From NCBI GenBank assembly GCA_900119625.1, contig FPKD01000001.1, positions 496,001 through 560,000 of the forward strand: DNA of 64,000 nt. The letters run 5' to 3'. Below are positions 33,938-43,067 of this stretch, piece by piece. Position numbers and translations under genes: made by a program. Within the stretch, counting starts at the first letter, position 1, and every line of letters begins with the position of its first letter. Source of the DNA: Olsenella sp. kh2p3. Its GTDB lineage: Bacteria; Actinomycetota; Coriobacteriia; Coriobacteriales; Atopobiaceae. The notes below the pieces were generated by a model. That model made no database searches and was not told the DNA's origin. It worked only from the letters and a program-made list of their open reading frames with translations.

Positions 33938-34423
33938 CTATTGGCCGCTATCTTTGTCGAGAAGCACCACAGACCAGGCGGCTATGCCCTCCTCGCGTCC
34001 CACGAAGCCAAGGTGCTCCGTTGTGGTTGCCTTGACACCCACCCGTGACACGTCGACACCCATGGCCTGCGCCATTGTCTGGCGCATCTGCTCGCGGTAG
34101 GGCGCGAGCTTTGGCGCCTGGGCAGCAACGGTGCAGTCTGCATCGATAAGCGAGAAGCCCTGCTCGCGGGCAAGTTTCATCACGCGCGAGAGCAGGACCA
34201 TAGAGTCTGCCCCCTTGTAGGCCGGGTCGGTATCGGGGAAGAGCTGGCCAATGTCACCGGCCCGCATGGCACCCAAGATGGCGTCCATGAGGGCATGTGC
34301 CAGAACGTCCGCATCGGAGTGCCCCGCCAGGCCTCGCTCGCTGGGCACAGTGACACCGCCAAGCACAAGGGGGCGTCCCTCTGTGAACGCGTGAACGTCA
34401 AAGCCATGCCCAATGCGAGTCAT
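33938..34423 (-). CDS. ispF: 2-C-methyl-D-erythritol 2,4-cyclodiphosphate synthase
   Basis: MEP-pathway enzyme forming the cyclic diphosphate. The 161-residue protein has the metal ligands in GHGFDVHAF (Asp and His), [20 protein letters not shown] and the DADC-type segment [16 protein letters not shown]. It ends [20 protein letters not shown], family-like. GGAGG lies upstream of the ATG at 34423. It is downstream of ispD with a 154-base gap. Confidence 0.96.
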   Translation of the reverse strand: MTRIGHGFDVHAFTEGRPLVLGGVTVPSERGLAGHSDADVLAHALMDAILGAMRAGDIGQLFPDTDPAYKGADSMVLLSRVMKLAREQGFSLIDADCTVAAQAPKLAPYREQMRQTMAQAMGVDVSRVGVKATTTEHLGFVGREEGIAAWSVVLLDKDSGQ

Positions 34424-34577
34424 GCTCGCCCACCTCCGAGGTCTGTGTCTAGCCACCTGCCTGCGCGGTGGTCCTTTGCAGAGTGAATCATAAGCATTTT
34501 ATACGCGAGAGCCGCAGAAACGGGCCCCTGGGCATCACCACAACGCCGAAGGGCGCCACGCGACAAGAAGGTCAGCG

Positions 34578-35342
34578 TTACATCAGCAGTCGCTGCTCGA
34601 GCGCCGTGCATGCGATAGCCAAGTCTTCCGGCACCGTGACCTTGATGTTGTCGCGCGGAGAGTCGTAACAGCGAACCTTGCCGCCGTGGCGCTCCACGAG
34701 GGAGGCGTCGTCAGTTCCCTGGTAGCCCTCCCAGGCAGCGGACTTGTACGCCGAGGTGAGAGCGCGGGTGCGAAACACCTGCGGCGTCTGGGCGGCCCAG
34801 TAGAAGGAACGGTCTGGCGTGGCGATAATCACGCCATCCTCGACCAGCTTGAGCGTGTCCACCGAGCGCGTGGCGCAGATGGCACCCGCAAGCTTGGGAT
34901 CTTCTCGCACGCAGGCAATAACGCCCTCGATGACCTCTGTCTCGATGAGCGGGCGCGCCGCGTCATGAACGGCCACAAAGTCGTACCCGCGCGGCATGGC
35001 GGCAAGGCCATGCGCAACGGACTGCTGGCGTGTCTCGCCAGATGCGGCAAGGGTAACGGGCGTGAGCAGGGTCACACGCGAGAGGACCTCATCGTGCACC
35101 GTGTCCACGCGATCCGGCGCGCACACCACCACGATGTGGCCAACCGATGGCGCGTGGTCAAAGGCGAGAAGAGGCCAGCACATGAGCGGCAGCCCGCAGA
35201 GGTCCACAAACTGCTTGCCGCGCGGGTCGCCAAAGCGCTCGCCCGTGCCACCGGCAACGATAATCGCCACGGTATCGGGCTTGTTGTCCTCCTTGCCCAC
35301 GCGCGCAGCGTCGGCGCAGGCACATGTCTCCGGGGCGCTCAT
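34578..35342 (-). CDS. ispD: 2-C-methyl-D-erythritol 4-phosphate cytidylyltransferase
   Basis: Third step of the MEP pathway: CTP plus MEP to CDP-methylerythritol. The 254 residues contain the nucleotide loop AIIVAGGTGERFGDPRGKQF, the segment GETRQQSVAHGL, VHDAARPLIE and TDDASLVERHGG. An ATGA overlap joins the ATG at 35342 to the disA stop, so translation is probably coupled. Length is slightly above usual because of a 28-residue cysteine-containing N-terminal leader. Confidence 0.95.
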   Translation of the reverse strand: MSAPETCACADAARVGKEDNKPDTVAIIVAGGTGERFGDPRGKQFVDLCGLPLMCWPLLAFDHAPSVGHIVVVCAPDRVDTVHDEVLSRVTLLTPVTLAASGETRQQSVAHGLAAMPRGYDFVAVHDAARPLIETEVIEGVIACVREDPKLAGAICATRSVDTLKLVEDGVIIATPDRSFYWAAQTPQVFRTRALTSAYKSAAWEGYQGTDDASLVERHGGKVRCYDSPRDNIKVTVPEDLAIACTALEQRLLM

Positions 35343-36415
35343 TCGCTCTGTCCCCACATGCGATGCAGGCTGTTTGCCAGCGCATCCGGGTTCTTGACGC
35401 CAATCTCGCCCAGCTTGGAGGAATCGTCCTCGGCGGCCTCCAGAATCTCCTGGAGCGAGCCATACTCGTCCACAATCTTGTCGGCCATGCCCTCGCGAAC
35501 CACAGAGACGCGCGAGAGGGTGCGCAGGCCAAGCGGGGTCATGATGGTGTCCTCGCCATAGTCGTCGTAGCCAAGGATGCGCGCGACCACCTTTGGCGAG
35601 CGCAGCTGCGGGTTGGCCATCTCGTGGAACTGCTTGCGGATGGCGCGAGCGTGCTCCTCGGAGGAGTCCTTTGCGTAGTCACGGATCATGAGGTTGTATG
35701 TCTCGTCCATGTCCCCCAGGAACTCCTCGCGCTGCATCTCGGTGATGCGGCCGGAGGTGCCCAGCTGGACAATGCAGCGGTCGAGCTCATCGCCGGCGGA
35801 CATGAGCACCTCGAACAGGTAGAAGATGTTCGTGATATCGCCGAGCGTGACGAAGTTGTCAAGCTCAAGGCTCGTGAGGTGCTGCAGGCTGCGGTCAAGT
35901 TGCGAGCGGGTGTTTTGCATGGCGGCGGTGAGCTGGTTCACGGTGGACATGATCTCGGCCACAGGACGCAGCTGGAAGCCGCGGCCATCCACGTAGACGT
36001 TCACCACCGAGCGACGCTCGGAAACCGAGATGACCATGGCTTTGGTGAGCAGGCTCATGCGCGCCGCCGTGCGGTGACGCGTGCCCGTCTCGGTGGTTGG
36101 CAGCGATGGATCGGGGTTGAGGTGGTAGTTTGCCCGCAGGATCTTGGTGAGGTCCTTGTCAATGATGACCGCGCCGTCCATCTTGCAGAGCTCAAACAGG
36201 CGGTTTGCAGTGAACGAGACGTCCATGGCAAAGCCGTCGTCCCCGGCGGCAAGCACGTTCTCCGTATCGCCAACGCAGATGAGAGCGCCAAGGTGACCGG
36301 CAATGATCATGTCAAGAGCCACGCGCAGCGCTGTTCCCGGCGCCGTCATCTTAATGGCGCTGTCGATGCGCTGCTGGGTTGTGAGGGCCCCTTTGTCTAG
36401 CTCGGCAGGATCCAT
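35339..36415 (-). CDS. disA: DNA integrity scanning diadenylate cyclase
   Basis: Makes cyclic di-AMP from ATP and scans DNA for branched structures. The 358-residue protein has the DAC domain with DGA (80-82 in KMDGAVIIDKD) and RHR (113-115 in GTRHRTAARMS). A helical linker and the C-terminal HhH domain (LSRVSVVREGMADKIVDEYG) follow. Cyclic di-AMP controls wall and potassium homeostasis. It is the first gene before ispD and is preceded by clpC, as in Bacillus but without radA and yacL. Confidence 0.97.
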   Translation of the reverse strand: MDPAELDKGALTTQQRIDSAIKMTAPGTALRVALDMIIAGHLGALICVGDTENVLAAGDDGFAMDVSFTANRLFELCKMDGAVIIDKDLTKILRANYHLNPDPSLPTTETGTRHRTAARMSLLTKAMVISVSERRSVVNVYVDGRGFQLRPVAEIMSTVNQLTAAMQNTRSQLDRSLQHLTSLELDNFVTLGDITNIFYLFEVLMSAGDELDRCIVQLGTSGRITEMQREEFLGDMDETYNLMIRDYAKDSSEEHARAIRKQFHEMANPQLRSPKVVARILGYDDYGEDTIMTPLGLRTLSRVSVVREGMADKIVDEYGSLQEILEAAEDDSSKLGEIGVKNPDALANSLHRMWGQSE

Positions 36416-36520
36416 GGCGCCTCCTCGGACAAGCCGGCCCGCGCGAGGCGGGCCGGAGAAATCTCAAACCTAGAAGCAGTATATGACGAGCGAGGGCGCT
36501 TAGGCACTTACGCCTTGAGC

Positions 36521-39118
36521 CTACGCGCCAGACGCAGCAAGCCCACCCTCCTGTGGCGACGGGTGCGTGTCGGCGTCAACGGACCAGCGGTCACGCGCCG
36601 AGGGCAGCTCCATGTGCTCGTGCTTGCGCGGCGCAGGAATCTCGCCCGTCCCCTTGGAGAAGACAAGCTCATCACCGTTTGCGTCCACCCCAATGATGTC
36701 GCCGCGCTGCCACTTGCCCTCCAAGAGTTCCTCGGAGAGCGGGTCCTCGATGAGGGTCTGGATGGCGCGACGCAGCGGGCGCGCACCGTAGATTGGGTCG
36801 GTTCCGCGCTTGGCCACAAGGTCGCGGGCAGCGTCGGTCAGGTTGATCGACATGCCGTTGGCAATGAGACGATCGCGCAGGTCGGAGACCATAAGCTCCA
36901 CGATGCCGCGGAGCTGGTCGCCCGTAAGTGACTTGAAGACCACGATCTCGTCCACGCGGTTGAGGAACTCGGGGCGGAAGAGCTTCTTGAGCTCGGAGGT
37001 CACACGGCTTGTGATCTCCTTGTCCGAGAGGCCCGAGGCTCCTGATGCCGAGAAGCCCATCGTGGTGGTCTGCGCGATGTCGCGCGCGCCGATGTTGGAG
37101 GTCATGATGATGACCGTGTTGGAGAAGTCAACATGACGGCCCTGGCCATCGGTGAGCCTGCCCTCGTCCAGAATCTGGAGCAGCACGTTGAAGACGTCTG
37201 GGTGGGCCTTCTCGATCTCGTCGAAGAGAACCACCGAGTACGGACGCCTGCGCACGGCCTTGGTAAGCTCGCCGCCCTCGTCGTAGCCCACGTATCCCGG
37301 AGGGGCGCCAACGAGCTTGGAGACGGTGTGCTTCTCCATGAACTCGGACATGTCGAAGGTGATAAGCGCCTCTTCGGAGCCAAAGAGGAACTCGGCAAGC
37401 GCCTTGGCAAGCTCGGTCTTGCCCACGCCCGAGGGGCCGAGGAAGATGAACGAGCCACCGGGGCGACGCGGGTCCTTGAGCGGCGAGCGGCTGCGCCTGA
37501 TGGCGCGGGCAACCTTGGTCACGGCCTCGTCCTGGCCAATGACGCGCTGGTGGAGAACATCTTCGCAACGCAGCAGCTTGGACGCCTCGGCCTCGGTGAG
37601 GTTGGAGACAGGCACCCCGGTGATGCTCGAGACCACGTCGGCGATGTCGTTCTCGTCCACGGTCACCACGTTCTGGGCGAGCTTCTCGCGCCATGCGCTC
37701 TCGAGCTCGTCACGCTTGCTCACGAGCTCCTTCTCCTGGTCACGCAGGCGCGCGGCATCCTCGAACTCCTGAGCCGCCGCAGCCTTGGACTTCTCGCCGC
37801 GAACGCGGGCCAGTTCGGCGTCTACCTGGGCAATCTCGGGCGGCAGCGTGGTCTTGTGGACGCGCGTGCGCGCACCAGCCTCGTCAATCACGTCGATGGC
37901 CTTGTCGGGCAGGAAGCGGTCCTGGATGTAGCGGTCCGCCAGGGTGACGGCGGCCTTCAGGGCCTCCTCGGTGTAGTGGACGTGGTGGTGCTCCTCGTAG
38001 CGGCTCTGCAGGCCGTGCAGGATCTCGAGGGTGTCCTCGGGACTGGGCTCGCCGATGTTGACCGGCTGGAACCTACGCTCGAAGGCGGAGTCCTTCTCGA
38101 TGTGCTTGCGGTACTCCTCGGCAGTGGTGGCACCAATGACCTGGATCTCGCCGCGCGAGAGAGGCGGCTTCAGGATGGAGGCCGCATCGATGGAGCCCTC
38201 GGCAGAGCCCGCGCCAATGATGGTGTGAATCTCGTCGATGAAGAGGATGTCGTTGGGGTTGTCCTCGAGCTCGGCGACAACCTTCTTCATGCGCTCCTCG
38301 AACTCGCCGCGGTACTTCGAGCCCGCAACGAGCGAGGCCACGTCGAGCGTCCAGATCTGCTTGCCGCGCAGGATGTCGGGCACGTTGCCAGCGGAGATGA
38401 GCTGTGCCAGCCCCTCGACGATGGCCGTCTTGCCAACGCCCGGATCGCCGAGGATGAGCGGGTTGTTCTTCTGCCTGCGAGCGAGCACCTGCATGACGCG
38501 CTCAATCTCGCGATCGCGGTCGAGCACCGGGTCGAGCTTGCCCGCCTCGGCAAGCTTGGTGAGGTTGCGACCATACTTCTCGAGCATGGAGCCATCATCC
38601 GAGGAGGGCTGGGGGCCCATGCCCATGAAGGTGCTGGGGTCCATGCGCACCTCGGCAGCAGACTGGCCCTCGTCCTCGGCGTTCTTGGAGACGAGCTCGT
38701 TTACCGCGTTGCGCACCGCGTCACCCGAGACGCCCATGGCGCGCAGGGCGTCCATGGCGCGGCCGTTGCCCTCGGACACAATGCCCAGGAGCAGGTGCTC
38801 GGTGGCGATGTATGTCTGGCCGTGCGTCATGGTCTCGCGGTATGCGGCCTCGAGCACGCGCTTAGTGCGCGGCGTGAAGGGGATGTGCCCACCGGGAACA
38901 GGCTCCGTCTCGTCCTGGGAGAGCTGCTTCACCGTGGCGAGCGTCTCGTCATACGTGACGTCGAGCTTTGCGAGCGCCTTGGCAGCAACGCCGTCGCCCT
39001 CCTTGATAAGGGCCAAGAGCAGGTGCTCCGTGCCCACGTACATTTGGCCAAGGTTTCTCGCCTCGTCCTGGGCCAGGCTCATGACCTTTCTGGCCCTGTC
39101 AGTGAATTTCTCAAACAT
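36521..39118 (-). CDS. clpC: ATP-dependent Clp protease ATP-binding subunit ClpC
   Basis: AAA+ unfoldase that feeds ClpP. The 865-residue protein has double Clp-N repeats ([20 protein letters not shown] to about 145), the first AAA module with [16 protein letters not shown] (about 223), a UVR-containing middle domain (about 430-465), and the second AAA module with [17 protein letters not shown] (about 556). The C-terminus extends some 40 residues past the usual end. ATG at 39118 is the family start. No ctsR or mcsAB nearby. A hairpin in the leader (39158-39184) lies between it and lysS. Confidence 0.97.
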   Translation of the reverse strand: MFEKFTDRARKVMSLAQDEARNLGQMYVGTEHLLLALIKEGDGVAAKALAKLDVTYDETLATVKQLSQDETEPVPGGHIPFTPRTKRVLEAAYRETMTHGQTYIATEHLLLGIVSEGNGRAMDALRAMGVSGDAVRNAVNELVSKNAEDEGQSAAEVRMDPSTFMGMGPQPSSDDGSMLEKYGRNLTKLAEAGKLDPVLDRDREIERVMQVLARRQKNNPLILGDPGVGKTAIVEGLAQLISAGNVPDILRGKQIWTLDVASLVAGSKYRGEFEERMKKVVAELEDNPNDILFIDEIHTIIGAGSAEGSIDAASILKPPLSRGEIQVIGATTAEEYRKHIEKDSAFERRFQPVNIGEPSPEDTLEILHGLQSRYEEHHHVHYTEEALKAAVTLADRYIQDRFLPDKAIDVIDEAGARTRVHKTTLPPEIAQVDAELARVRGEKSKAAAAQEFEDAARLRDQEKELVSKRDELESAWREKLAQNVVTVDENDIADVVSSITGVPVSNLTEAEASKLLRCEDVLHQRVIGQDEAVTKVARAIRRSRSPLKDPRRPGGSFIFLGPSGVGKTELAKALAEFLFGSEEALITFDMSEFMEKHTVSKLVGAPPGYVGYDEGGELTKAVRRRPYSVVLFDEIEKAHPDVFNVLLQILDEGRLTDGQGRHVDFSNTVIIMTSNIGARDIAQTTTMGFSASGASGLSDKEITSRVTSELKKLFRPEFLNRVDEIVVFKSLTGDQLRGIVELMVSDLRDRLIANGMSINLTDAARDLVAKRGTDPIYGARPLRRAIQTLIEDPLSEELLEGKWQRGDIIGVDANGDELVFSKGTGEIPAPRKHEHMELPSARDRWSVDADTHPSPQEGGLAASGA

Positions 39119-39157
39119 GCGCTGACGTCTCCTCAGTGCCAGGCGGAGCAACACAAA

Positions 39158-39184
39158 ACGCGCGGACCCGAAGGCCCGCGCGAA
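39158..39184 (-). terminator. Hairpin between lysS and clpC
   Basis: Minus-strand CGCGCGGGCC / GGGTCCGCGCG over TTC, then TTTTGTGTT, an intrinsic-terminator shape about 80 bases after the lysS stop and 40 before clpC. A weak promoter-like TTTGCT-16-TAAACA lies upstream of it (39219-39246), so the hairpin may be inside the clpC leader. Confidence 0.6.
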
Positions 39185-39265
39185 GGGTGACCTGCCCCGC
39201 GCCGTCTTCTTGGCACTGTGTTTACCCACGCACGGGAGCGAGCAAACACGTGGACAAAACGTACG

Positions 39266-41506
39266 CTATTGCTCGGGGTGGTTCTTGAGCCACTCCTCAC
39301 GGTCTGGCGCGATGGCACGCATGGCCTCAATCATGCTTGCGAACAGGTCATCAAGCTCCATGTTGTTGAGCTCGGCGCCGTGACGGATGACATCGCGGCT
39401 GCAGCCGGCGGCAAAGTGCTTGTCCTTGAACTTCTTCTTGAGCGACTTGACCTCGAGGTCCATGACCGACTTGCTGGGGCGCATGAGGATGGCCGCCTGG
39501 ATGAGGCCGCTGAGCTCGTCTGCGGCGTAGAGCACGCGCTCCATCTTGGCCTCGGGCTGCGGAAGCTCGGGGTTGTTGTCGGAGTTGTGGGTCTGGATGG
39601 CGTGCACCAGCTCGGGCGTGCCCCCCTCGGCCTCGATGAGCTCGCCTGCCTTCACCGTGTGCTGCACGGGATCCTGGAACTCCTCCCAGTCGAGGTCGTG
39701 GAGAAGGCCGACCTGGCCCCAGAAGTCGACGTTTGCCGGGTCGTACTTCTCGGCGTAATAGCGCATGAGGCCCTCGAGGGTCTCGGCGTGCTGGATGTGG
39801 AAGGGATCCTTGTTGTAGCGCTCGAGCAGGGCGAATGCCTGGTCGCGCGTGAGGCCGGTCGAAAGAGCGGTCGCCGAGGCGTCGCGTGCAGCCTCGTTGG
39901 CGGCGCCATTCTCGGCGTCGTCCGCGATCACGTCCACGGACGCGGCGGCATTGTCGGTCTTCTCGGGAAGCTGGGAGGCAATGTCCGCACGGGTGACGAC
40001 CTCGGGCTTCATCTGCGGGAAGAGCAGCACGTCGCGGATGGCGGGCTGGTCGCAGAAGAGCATGATCATGCGGTCGATGCCGTAGCCAATCCCGCCGGCG
40101 GGAGGCATGCCGTACTCGAGCGCGCGCACGTAGTCGTAGTCGTAGCCCATGGCCTCCTCGTCGCCCATGCCCTTTGCCGCGACCTGCTCCGCAAAGCGGC
40201 CGGCCTGGTCGACGGGGTCGTTGAGCTCGGAGAAGGCGTTGGCGTACTCGTGGCCGCAGATTACGAGCTCGAAGCGGTCCGTGAGGCGCGGGTCGTCGGC
40301 CTTGCGCTTGGCCAGCGGGCTGACCTCCTCGGGGTAGTCGCAGACAAACGTGGGGTCTACCAGCGTGGACTCGCCCAGCTCGTCGTAGAGCTCAAAGAGG
40401 AGCTTGCCGGCGCCCCAGCCGTCCTCGGTCTCGATGCCGTTGGCGCGGCAGAGCTCGCGCAGGTGCTCGATGGGCGTGTCCATGTCCACGTGCTCGCCCA
40501 CCACCTGCGACGCGACCTCCGAGAGGGGCACCGAGCGCCACGTGCCGCTCATGTCCACCTGCTGGCCCTGGTACGTGATGACCTCGCGGCCTTCCTCGCA
40601 GCCACAGACCTCGCGCGCGATGGCCTTGAAGAGGCCCTCGGTGAGGCGCTTCATACCGTCCAGGTCCGAGTAGGCGCAGTAGGCCTCCATCGAGGTGAAC
40701 TCGGGGTTGTGCGTGAGGTCCATGCCCTCGTTGCGGAACTGGCGGCCAATCTCAAAGACGCGCTCCATGCCGCCCACAATGAGGCGCTTAAGCGGCAGCT
40801 CGGTGGCAATGCGCAGGTAGAAGTCGCGGTCGAGCGCGTTGAAGTGCGTGACGAAGGGCTTTGCGTTGGCGCCGCCGAGAATGGCATGCATCATGGGGGT
40901 CTCGACCTCCATGTAGCCGTCCGCCTCCATGTAGCGGCGAATCAGGCTGATGATGGCGCTGCGCTTGCGGAACACGTCGCGGACCTCGGGGTTCATGATG
41001 AGGTCGACATAGCGCTGACGATAGCGGACCTCGCGATCGGTAAGGCCGTGGAACTTCTCGGGCAGCGGACGCAGCGACTTGGAGAGAAGCACAAGCTTAG
41101 TAGGCGCAATGGAGAGCTGGCCACGGCGGGTGCGCAGCACGCGACCGGTAGCGTCGATGATGTCGCCGAGGTCGAGCTGGCGGAGAAGACCCCAGCCCTC
41201 CTCGCCCAGGTCGTTCACGCGGCAGAAGAGCTGGATTTGCCCGGAGACGTCCTCGAGGACGATAAAGGCGGCCTTGCCCTGGCGGCGAAGCGCGCGGATG
41301 CGGCCGGCAACAGAGACCACGTCTTGGGTATCCTCGCCATCAGGGAGATTCGCGTAGTCCTTCTCGAGCTGAGCCGCGTGGGCCGTGACCTCGCTCGCGA
41401 TGGGATAGGGGTTCACGCCCGCATCGATGAGCGCTTGGCGACGGGCGCGGCGCTGGGCCCTCTCGTCATTGGTGTTATTCTCGCCCGTCTTGGTCTGGTC
41501 GGCCAT
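39266..41506 (-). CDS. lysS: Lysine--tRNA ligase fused to a C-terminal HD domain
   Basis: Class II synthetase, 746 residues, against about 500 usual. The OB-fold anticodon domain (SVAGRIRALRRQGKAAFIVL) and catalytic domain are complete: motif 2 FRNEGMDLTHNPEFTSMEAY and motif 3 GIGYGIDRMIMLFCDQPAIR; this part ends near residue 501. After a 60-residue Ala/Asp-rich linker comes an HD-type domain. It has His573 in HAETLEGLMRYYAEKY, the pair HD near 603 (LLHDLDWEEF), HTVKAGELIEAEG and IQTHNSDN. The ATG at 41506 has GGAG upstream; a longer open frame covers repeats and is rejected. The role of the HD part is unknown. Confidence 0.93.
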   Translation of the reverse strand: MADQTKTGENNTNDERAQRRARRQALIDAGVNPYPIASEVTAHAAQLEKDYANLPDGEDTQDVVSVAGRIRALRRQGKAAFIVLEDVSGQIQLFCRVNDLGEEGWGLLRQLDLGDIIDATGRVLRTRRGQLSIAPTKLVLLSKSLRPLPEKFHGLTDREVRYRQRYVDLIMNPEVRDVFRKRSAIISLIRRYMEADGYMEVETPMMHAILGGANAKPFVTHFNALDRDFYLRIATELPLKRLIVGGMERVFEIGRQFRNEGMDLTHNPEFTSMEAYCAYSDLDGMKRLTEGLFKAIAREVCGCEEGREVITYQGQQVDMSGTWRSVPLSEVASQVVGEHVDMDTPIEHLRELCRANGIETEDGWGAGKLLFELYDELGESTLVDPTFVCDYPEEVSPLAKRKADDPRLTDRFELVICGHEYANAFSELNDPVDQAGRFAEQVAAKGMGDEEAMGYDYDYVRALEYGMPPAGGIGYGIDRMIMLFCDQPAIRDVLLFPQMKPEVVTRADIASQLPEKTDNAAASVDVIADDAENGAANEAARDASATALSTGLTRDQAFALLERYNKDPFHIQHAETLEGLMRYYAEKYDPANVDFWGQVGLLHDLDWEEFQDPVQHTVKAGELIEAEGGTPELVHAIQTHNSDNNPELPQPEAKMERVLYAADELSGLIQAAILMRPSKSVMDLEVKSLKKKFKDKHFAAGCSRDVIRHGAELNNMELDDLFASMIEAMRAIAPDREEWLKNHPEQ

Positions 41507-41673
41507 TGCTGCTCCTCGTGCTCGCGCGCGCCCGTCGGCGCGCATGTTCTCTTCCATGCCTGGCCGGCCACGTGAGGCGGCCACAGCGCAAACCATTGTA
41601 CTGTAGCGTTTTGGCCGGTGCGTCGGTACGTTTATGGCACCACAGCGGTTCCGCTTCTCAGCAAGAGGGGGTA

Positions 41674-41946
41674 GCGCCGGAGCGAGGGTTCCGTACGCAC
41701 TTGCTGCCAAAACTGGCCTTCGGGCGCCAAAACGGCGCCGGAGCGAGGGTTTCCTACGTACTTGCTGCCAAAACGCGCCTTCCGGCGAAAAAACGGCGCC
41801 CGAGCAGCGACTTTGAGCTGCACTTGCTGCCAAAACACGCGTTCGGGCGAGAAAACGGCGCCCGAAGGCTTGTTATCGCAGTGATTACGTCTAAAACCCC
41901 TGTTCAGGCGCCATTTTTACGCCGGAACGCGCGTTTTGCAGCACCT
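41674..41946. repeat. 61-63 bp tandem repeat array
   Basis: Units begin at 41674, 41735, 41796, 41858 and 41921 (last one partial). The first three share GCGCCSGAGC, CTTGCTGCCAAAAC and a CGCC...GGCG dyad. The fourth has diverged, and each unit ends in AAAACGGCGCC or a close variant. It fills most of the 515-base gap between greA and lysS. No reading frame across it looks coding. Confidence 0.85.
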
Positions 41947-41970
41947 CCCACCCGGTGCTCCTCTCGCCAC

Positions 41971-41997
41971 AAAAAAGGCCCCTCCGAAGAGGGGCCC
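41971..41997 (-). terminator. Terminator after greA
   Basis: Minus-strand GGGCCCCTC / GAGGGGCC stem on a TTCG loop, then TTTTTTG. About 25 bases after the greA stop. Confidence 0.9.
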
Positions 41998-42021
41998 AAG
42001 TCGCATTCCGCGATGCCTTGC

Positions 42022-42501
42022 CTAGCGGGTGATGCCCACAATCGTGTAGCTCTTGGTCTTGCCCGCGGGCGTGGTGAACTCAACCTGGTCGCCCTTGCCG
42101 CAGCCGATAAGCGCCTGGCCAGCGGGGGACTCGTTCGAGATCTTGTGCTCGAGCGAGTTGGTCTCGGTGGTGCCCACGATGGTGAACTTGGTCTTCTTGC
42201 CACGCTCGTCCTCAAGCTCGACGGTGGTGCCAATGGAGACCCTGATGCCACCGTGCTGCGCGTCCTCGACAACCCTGGCCACCGAGAGGGTCTGGCGAAT
42301 CTCGGCGATCTTGGACTCGTTCTGGGACTGCTCCTCCTTGGCGGCGTCATACTCGGAGTTCTCCGAGAGGTCGCCAAAGGAACGAGCCTCCTTCAGGCGC
42401 TCGACAATCTCGTCGCGAAGCTCGCCCTCGCGGTAAGCCAGCTCGTCGACCAGCTTCTGGCGGCCTTCTGCGGTAAGAGTAATTTCCTTGCTGTTATCCA
42501 T
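42022..42501 (-). CDS. greA: Transcription elongation factor GreA
   Basis: Rescues backtracked RNA polymerase by stimulating transcript cleavage. The 159-residue product has the N-terminal coiled coil with the acidic tip (ARSFGDLSENSEYDAAKEEQ, the conserved LSENxEYxxA element) and the C-terminal FKBP-like domain (GTTETNSLEHKISNESPAG). Located 51 bases after tatA and ahead of lysS, an order shared with Firmicutes. Confidence 0.97.
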   Translation of the reverse strand: MDNSKEITLTAEGRQKLVDELAYREGELRDEIVERLKEARSFGDLSENSEYDAAKEEQSQNESKIAEIRQTLSVARVVEDAQHGGIRVSIGTTVELEDERGKKTKFTIVGTTETNSLEHKISNESPAGQALIGCGKGDQVEFTTPAGKTKSYTIVGITR

Positions 42502-42552
42502 GACTCTGCTTTCCTCGTAGTGCGCTGGAGATATGTGCCCTAAGCGCCCTGG

Positions 42553-42891
42553 TTACTCGCTCAGCTTGGCACCGCACTTCTTGCAGAAGGCAGCGTCGGC
42601 GGCGTTCTCGGCGCCGCACTTGGGGCAGAACTGAGCGGCCTTCTCGGCAGGGGCATCCTCGACATCGGCGTCATCCTCGTCGGCGACGACGTCCTCGGCA
42701 TCGTCCTCCTTGGGCTCCTCGACCTTCTTGGCGTCCTTGTCGCCCGCGTCGCCCTCTTCCATGCCCTCGCGGACGTTCTTGACGGTCTTGCCAAGGGCGG
42801 AGCCGAGCTTGGGAAGGTTCTTGGGCCCAAAGATGACCAGCACTACAACGACGATGATGAGCAGCTCAGGAATGCCAAGTCCAAGAATCAT
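42553..42891 (-). CDS. tatA: TatA/E-family protein with C-terminal zinc ribbon
   Basis: Pore-forming component of the twin-arginine export system. The 112-residue product has one helix (MILGLGIPELLIIVVVVLVI) followed by FGPKNLPKLGSALGKTVKNV, the TatA signature. A strongly acidic stretch (about 44-84) links to a zinc ribbon: Cys89/Cys92 and Cys103/Cys106 (FCPKCGAEN, FCKKCGAKL). The ribbon resembles that of the membrane protein at 5938-6561. No tatC in the window. AGGAGGACCTCACC precedes the start. Confidence 0.92.
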   Translation of the reverse strand: MILGLGIPELLIIVVVVLVIFGPKNLPKLGSALGKTVKNVREGMEEGDAGDKDAKKVEEPKEDDAEDVVADEDDADVEDAPAEKAAQFCPKCGAENAADAAFCKKCGAKLSE

Positions 42892-43067
42892 GGTGAGGTC
42901 CTCCTAGATGTGGATGAATGGGGCAGGCACACGTCATGCTCTGCCGCATCCGCTAGTATAACCGAGGTTGTTTCCAACTCACAATATAAACCGGGAGTTT
43001 GCCTAGGCCGATTGCCCCATAGTGGCAACGCAGCGGCCATATCCCGTTTCCCCTGTTAGGAGTACTC

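Noticed and set aside
39119..39265. CtsR heptad or HAIR element before clpC
   Set aside because: Neither GGTCAAA repeats nor CTTGAGT/ACTCAAG is present in the leader.
41507..41833. N-terminal extension of lysS through the repeat array
   Set aside because: It would add 109 residues with no family match; the ATG at 41506 has a good ribosome site and gives the normal synthetase start.
41674..41946. CRISPR array
   Set aside because: Units are contiguous, divergent along their whole length and have no separate spacers; no cas gene is present.
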